Of a stretch of 64,000 nt of DNA, positions 59,914-64,000 are shown one piece after another. Within the stretch, counting starts at the first letter, position 1, and each line of letters starts with the position of its first letter. Below the pieces are notes generated by a model that saw only the letters and a list, made by a program, of their open reading frames with translations, was not told where the DNA came from and did no database searches. The translations under genes and the position numbers were made by a program. The stretch is from Mimachlamys varia (lineage: Eukaryota; Mollusca; Bivalvia; Pectinida; Pectinidae), in the NCBI GenBank assembly GCA_947623455.1, contig OX392536.1:38135465-38199464 (forward strand), written 5' to 3'.

Positions 59914-62088
59914 ATCCACGGCTTCACGACTTTACCTAACGTGGCTAGGCAGCTGAGATTCCACACCTGTGTCCACCTACATACAACAGATAGACAGCAA
60001 AGTTTACCACAAAGGCCAGATGAAATGGAAAGCAAAGTGAGCTGGCAAGAAAACATTTACCTGGAAGGTCCAATGAAATTAAAGATTTCTTCTTTTTGAT
60101 AAATAATCTTGATGTTTGTGATAAAACAATTTTTTTCCACATTAACTTTCTACTTCGACTAACAATTTTGTTCTTATGAATCATATATGACAATAGATTT
60201 TAAAAATGTAATACACATTTAAGATAATTTTTGTCCTTATAAGATATTTTTTGTCCTTATAGCTTATACAATGTTCAAGTCATACAAATATTGCATGTGA
60301 AATAAACCTGTCAATTTATGTATGAGTTTAATACAAAGTTGGACAGCAAGTATTAAACTTAACACATTAAATTTTGTTAAATATATTAGCATTGAAGGAA
60401 CTGCTGTACCATGATATGCATATAAATATTTATGTACTTACAGTTAATGTTGACTTAAGATAACAATAACTTTTACATCAACTCAACCAGTAACATTATC
60501 TTGAGGTATATAACATTTATAAGTATTGGCCTTGTACAGCTATCCCTGTCATGCTTAATCCCCCGTGAATATTTTACAAACATATGTTACCGTGACAACT
60601 ACTTTGGACCACATCAAATGGCTACATCCTAAAACACATATCTCACCTGATTTACCCTGACAAGTTATCGGAAATAACACGTCAGCTTTGAAAACATCAA
60701 AAATGAACCCCAAATACATATGACATTTGTACACATAGCTACAAGATTTCTTTTTAATTGACATAATGAAATGCAGGTAAGCCCTGAGGCTTGAAGTTAA
60801 AAGGTTAAAGTGGAAAATTAAACTGAAAAAATATGATATGTGTACGTCTCACTTGATTCAATCATAAAGGTAAACACACATTCAATATTTATTAGTCAGC
60901 AGTAACCATTAAAATCCTGGTTGTTGGGACATTGTCAGCTTAATGGAAAATAAACTAAATTTTTCATCCAACATTTTTTATAATCACAAAATACTGATAG
61001 TGAAACAGCATGTATTCAGATTTAATATGAATTATGTAGAGAGGGCAAGCAAGAAAACATTTGAATTTCAGATGATGAAAGAATAATTCAAAATTAAAGT
61101 TTTAAGCCCTGAAAGTTGACAAAGCACTTTGAACAAAATTAGGGCTAAGTAAAACTTCTGAGTGATCATGATAATCTACACAGTTTTGTAAAATATATGA
61201 AATATTGTTAAAAAAAACTTCAAAACTGAAAAAAATATTTGTCCTGGGCACTAATATAGTTACATTTACCTTGTATATGATATCTCAAGTAGTGATGTGT
61301 CCTGAGACGGATGGCTGAGTGAAATGCTTGATTTGTGTCATAAATGTACGTCATTATATATGATACAGGTAGGTGATAAAGTGATTATAGAAGGATCCCG
61401 ATTTAGATTGACAACAATGCCCCAGAGTTACTTCTGTCACGTACTTCTCTGTGACACTTTAAAATCTACAGACCATGTATCCGCAATACTCAAAATAACA
61501 TGTAATTTCAACATTTTAATAAATGTATTTACGAAATAATTTCAGAATGAATTTTGATTAGTGACGTCCTGGATAAAATGTCAATTATTTTTAGTAGGTC
61601 AAAGAAAATCCTCAGCGTAGGTAAAGGAACTGTTGGTGACTCTGTTGTGGGTGGTTATACAGCTTGATCAACACTAATGATTGGATGTGTTATGGTAGGG
61701 CTGTTTATTCTTCTCCTTATCCAATATCCATGTTTACTGAAGGTCGTAAGTGTGTCACTAACACCAGAGTGATACATGTATTGGCAGTTTGTTCTGATTC
61801 TAGAGACTTTCGGTACAATAAACATATGTCAAAGCTAATTTACACAGGATGTTTTTGAAATATTACATGGACCCTTGCTAGTCTAATACTTAATGCTATA
61901 TCCTATATAAATGAGAACAAAAGGAATTTGTGAGAAACCTGTTTAAGTGATCTTTTTGAGTCACGTGCCAAATCATGAGGTTTATGGCATGTATGTATAA
62001 TCCTAATAATAAGAAACATTTAAAGTGAGTAAGCCTTGTGATAATACTGCTTGATAGAGGAATTGAGTACAAAGTGTCAAAATCTATT
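59914..62088 (-). promoter_or_regulatory. Upstream region of MFSD10
   Basis: About 2.2 kb of AT-rich DNA upstream of the MFSD10 start. A pyrimidine-poor but possible acceptor (TGTATGTAG at about 59977, minus strand) hints that the 5' UTR may be split. No clear TATA box, CpG-rich core or other gene was seen. Confidence 0.35.
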
Positions 62089-64000
62089 ACAAGAGGCCCA
62101 AGGGCCTTAACGGTCATCTGACTACCAATTGTGATACCATTATGGAATTAGCTTAAACAATATTTTATTTCCATCAGTGTACATGTATATTACATATATA
62201 GAAATTGTACAAATAGTGAGGATTGGAAAACAAGCTAATAGCTTATATAAATTCCTCTCCTCTAGGAATTAGTAATACAATCATGTAACAATATGCCACA
62301 CAAATGTGGTTTTCAAGATGGTGATGATCATGGATTTCTTCGGAACAGTGCGAAAAATAACATTTGGTCAGAATCATTTTAGGCAAGTTTCAGATCATGG
62401 AAAGTGTTAGATGTGGATGCAAAATGGGGGCTGTTGCAGCCATCTTGGATCTCTGACGGACTGGAGAAATAACAACATTTGGTTGGGACTATCTGGGGAT
62501 CATTTTTCTATGAAAAGTTTTAAATGTGTATTCAAAATGGGGGCTGTGGCAGCCATCTTGGATGTCTGACGGAACTTGAGAAGAAGTTTGAAATGTGTTT
62601 TTCAAGATGGCAGCTCTGAAGGCCATCTTGGATTTCCGACAAACCTGAAAAATAACAACACTTGGTCAGGACAATCTCAGAATCACTTCAGCCAAGTTTT
62701 AGCTTAATCCCACAGGTAGAACTTGAGAAGAAGTTGGAAATGTGTTTTGTAAGATGGCGGCCATGGCGGCCATCTTGGATTTCGAACCGACCGAAAAGTA
62801 ACAACTCATGGTCAGGACCATCTCAGGATAATTTCAGCCAAGTTTCAGCTTAATCCCACAGGTGAAACTTGATAGAAATTTGGAAATGTGTTTTTCAAGA
62901 TGGCGGCTCTGGCGGCCATCTTGGATTTTGGACCAACCCAAAAAATAACAACACTTGGTCAGGACCATCTCAGGATCATTTCAGCCAAGTTTCATCTTAA
63001 TCCCACTGGTAGAACTTGAGAAGAAGTTGAAAATGTGTTTTTCAAGATGGCGGCTCTGGTGGCCATCTTGGATTTCGGACCGACCCGAAAAATAACAACG
63101 CTTGGTCAGGACTATCTCAGGATCATTTCAGCCAAGTTTCAGCTTAATCCCAGTGGTAGAACTTAAGAAGAAGTTTAAAATAGGTGTTGTTCAGGAAAAC
63201 AGTGATTGCGCAATCATGTCACAAAATGGCCGCCATGGCACAAATGTCGAGAGTTTTTCGGACCCGAAAAATAACAACATTTTATGGGCTGCCCTTCCTG
63301 CACATCCCTACCAATTTTCAGCTCACAGGTACCAGTGGAACTGTAGAAGAAGTTTAAAATGTGTTTTTCAAGATGTCGGCTATGGCGGCCATCTTGGATT
63401 TCGGACCGACCCGAAAAATAACAACACTTGGTCAGGACCATCTCAGGATCAGTTCAGCTAAGTTTCAGCTTAATCCCACTGGTAGAACTTGAGAAGAAGT
63501 TGAAAATGTGTTTTTCAAGATGGCGGCTCTGGCGGCCATCTTGGATTTCGGACCGACCCGAAAAATAACAACACTTGGTCAGGACTATCTCAGGATCATT
63601 TCAGCCAAGTTTCAGCTTAATCCCAGTGGTAGAACTTAAGAAGAAGTTTAAAATAGGTGTTGTTCAGGAAAACAGTGATTGCGCAATCATGTCACAAAAT
63701 GGCCGCCATGGCACAAATGTCGAGAGTTTTTCGGACCCGAAAAATAACAACATTTTATGGGCTGCCCTTCCTGAACATCCCTACCAATTTTCAGCTCACA
63801 GGTACCAGTGGAACTGTAGAAGAAGTTTAATATGTGTTTTTCAAGATGTCGGCTATGGCGGCCATCTTGGATTTCGGACCGACTCGAAAAATAACAACAC
63901 TTGGTCAGGACCATCTCAGGATCATTTCAGCTAAGTTTCAGCTTAATCCCACTGGTAGAACTTGAGAAGAAGTTGAAAATGTGTTTTTCAAGATGGCGGC
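62089..64000 (-). mobile_element. Element with about 150 bp monomers bearing paired YY1-type motifs, cut by the window edge
   Basis: On the minus strand the element ends at 62089 with GTCAGATGACCGTTAAGGCC and CTTGGGCCTCTTGT, the same 3' end as the element at 28044-29721. Its body differs: tandem monomers of about 150 bp, marked by AATAACAACACTTGGTCAGG, GAACTTGAGAAGAAGTT and AAGATGGCGGC ... GGCGGCCATCTTGG. A higher-order block of 473 bp repeats (63102 and 63575). The other end lies beyond base 64000. Reading frames of up to 119 codons over the monomers are repeated and unlikely to be genes. Confidence 0.75.

Noticed and set aside
59917..59919. Alternative MFSD10 start giving MDMSSSN
   Set aside because: The first codon there is GTG; the first ATG in frame is at 59913-59911 and an upstream stop closes the frame.
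61324..61858. Small plus-strand frames of 64-71 codons upstream of MFSD10
   Set aside because: No splice context, codon pattern or family resemblance.
63102..63934. Two 119-codon frames as a duplicated gene
   Set aside because: They fall wholly within the 473 bp higher-order repeat and do not resemble a known family.

Overview
This 64 kb window is eukaryotic and comes from an intron-rich, AT-rich animal genome. Short exons with GT-AG borders, tRNA-derived SINEs, small inverted-repeat elements and many minisatellites fit a lophotrochozoan, most likely a bivalve mollusc. The species cannot be named from the sequence. No prokaryotic gene organisation, CRISPR array or viral gene was seen.

Three protein genes were reconstructed exon by exon. 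(1) The first two coding exons of an LRP2BP-like Sel1/TPR-repeat gene lie on the minus strand at 753-1636 and run off the left edge. (2) A complete ARMH3 (C10orf76-like) gene lies on the plus strand at 4140-32498. It has 25 coding exons summing to 2082 nt (693 aa), and all phases close. (3) A complete MFSD10 (TETRAN-like MFS transporter) gene lies on the minus strand at 45416-59913. It has 12 coding exons summing to 1389 nt (462 aa). LRP2BP and ARMH3 are divergent across about 2.5 kb; ARMH3 and MFSD10 are convergent across about 13 kb of repeat-rich DNA. The three products have no evident shared pathway: an endocytic-receptor adaptor, a Golgi PI4KB/Arf regulator and an organic-anion transporter.

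The striking feature is where the minisatellites sit. Eight tandem arrays start or end exactly on a splice junction of ARMH3 or MFSD10. Six have a repeat unit that spans the junction, containing the end of an exon, the splice site and a little intron. These are at ARMH3 exons 12, 15, 21 and 23 (donors), MFSD10 exon 8 (donor) and MFSD10 exon 11 (acceptor). The other two abut the acceptors of ARMH3 exons 6 and 24. The unit lengths are 27, 28, 30, 35, 49, 56, 57 and 83 bp and the units are unrelated to each other, so this looks like a recurrent process rather than one mobile repeat. The introns therefore carry tens of extra copies of genuine splice sites each.

Between and inside the genes are SINEs, several MITE-like elements, nested elements built of about 145-160 bp tandem monomers rich in nuclear-receptor half-sites (28-29.7 kb, 37-38.9 kb), and a right-edge element rich in paired YY1-type motifs (62-64 kb). 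There is also a 439 bp foldback, smaller hairpins, long C/G homopolymers and a G-quadruplex motif. All exon calls rest on my own reading of splice sites and family resemblance; no alignment was run.
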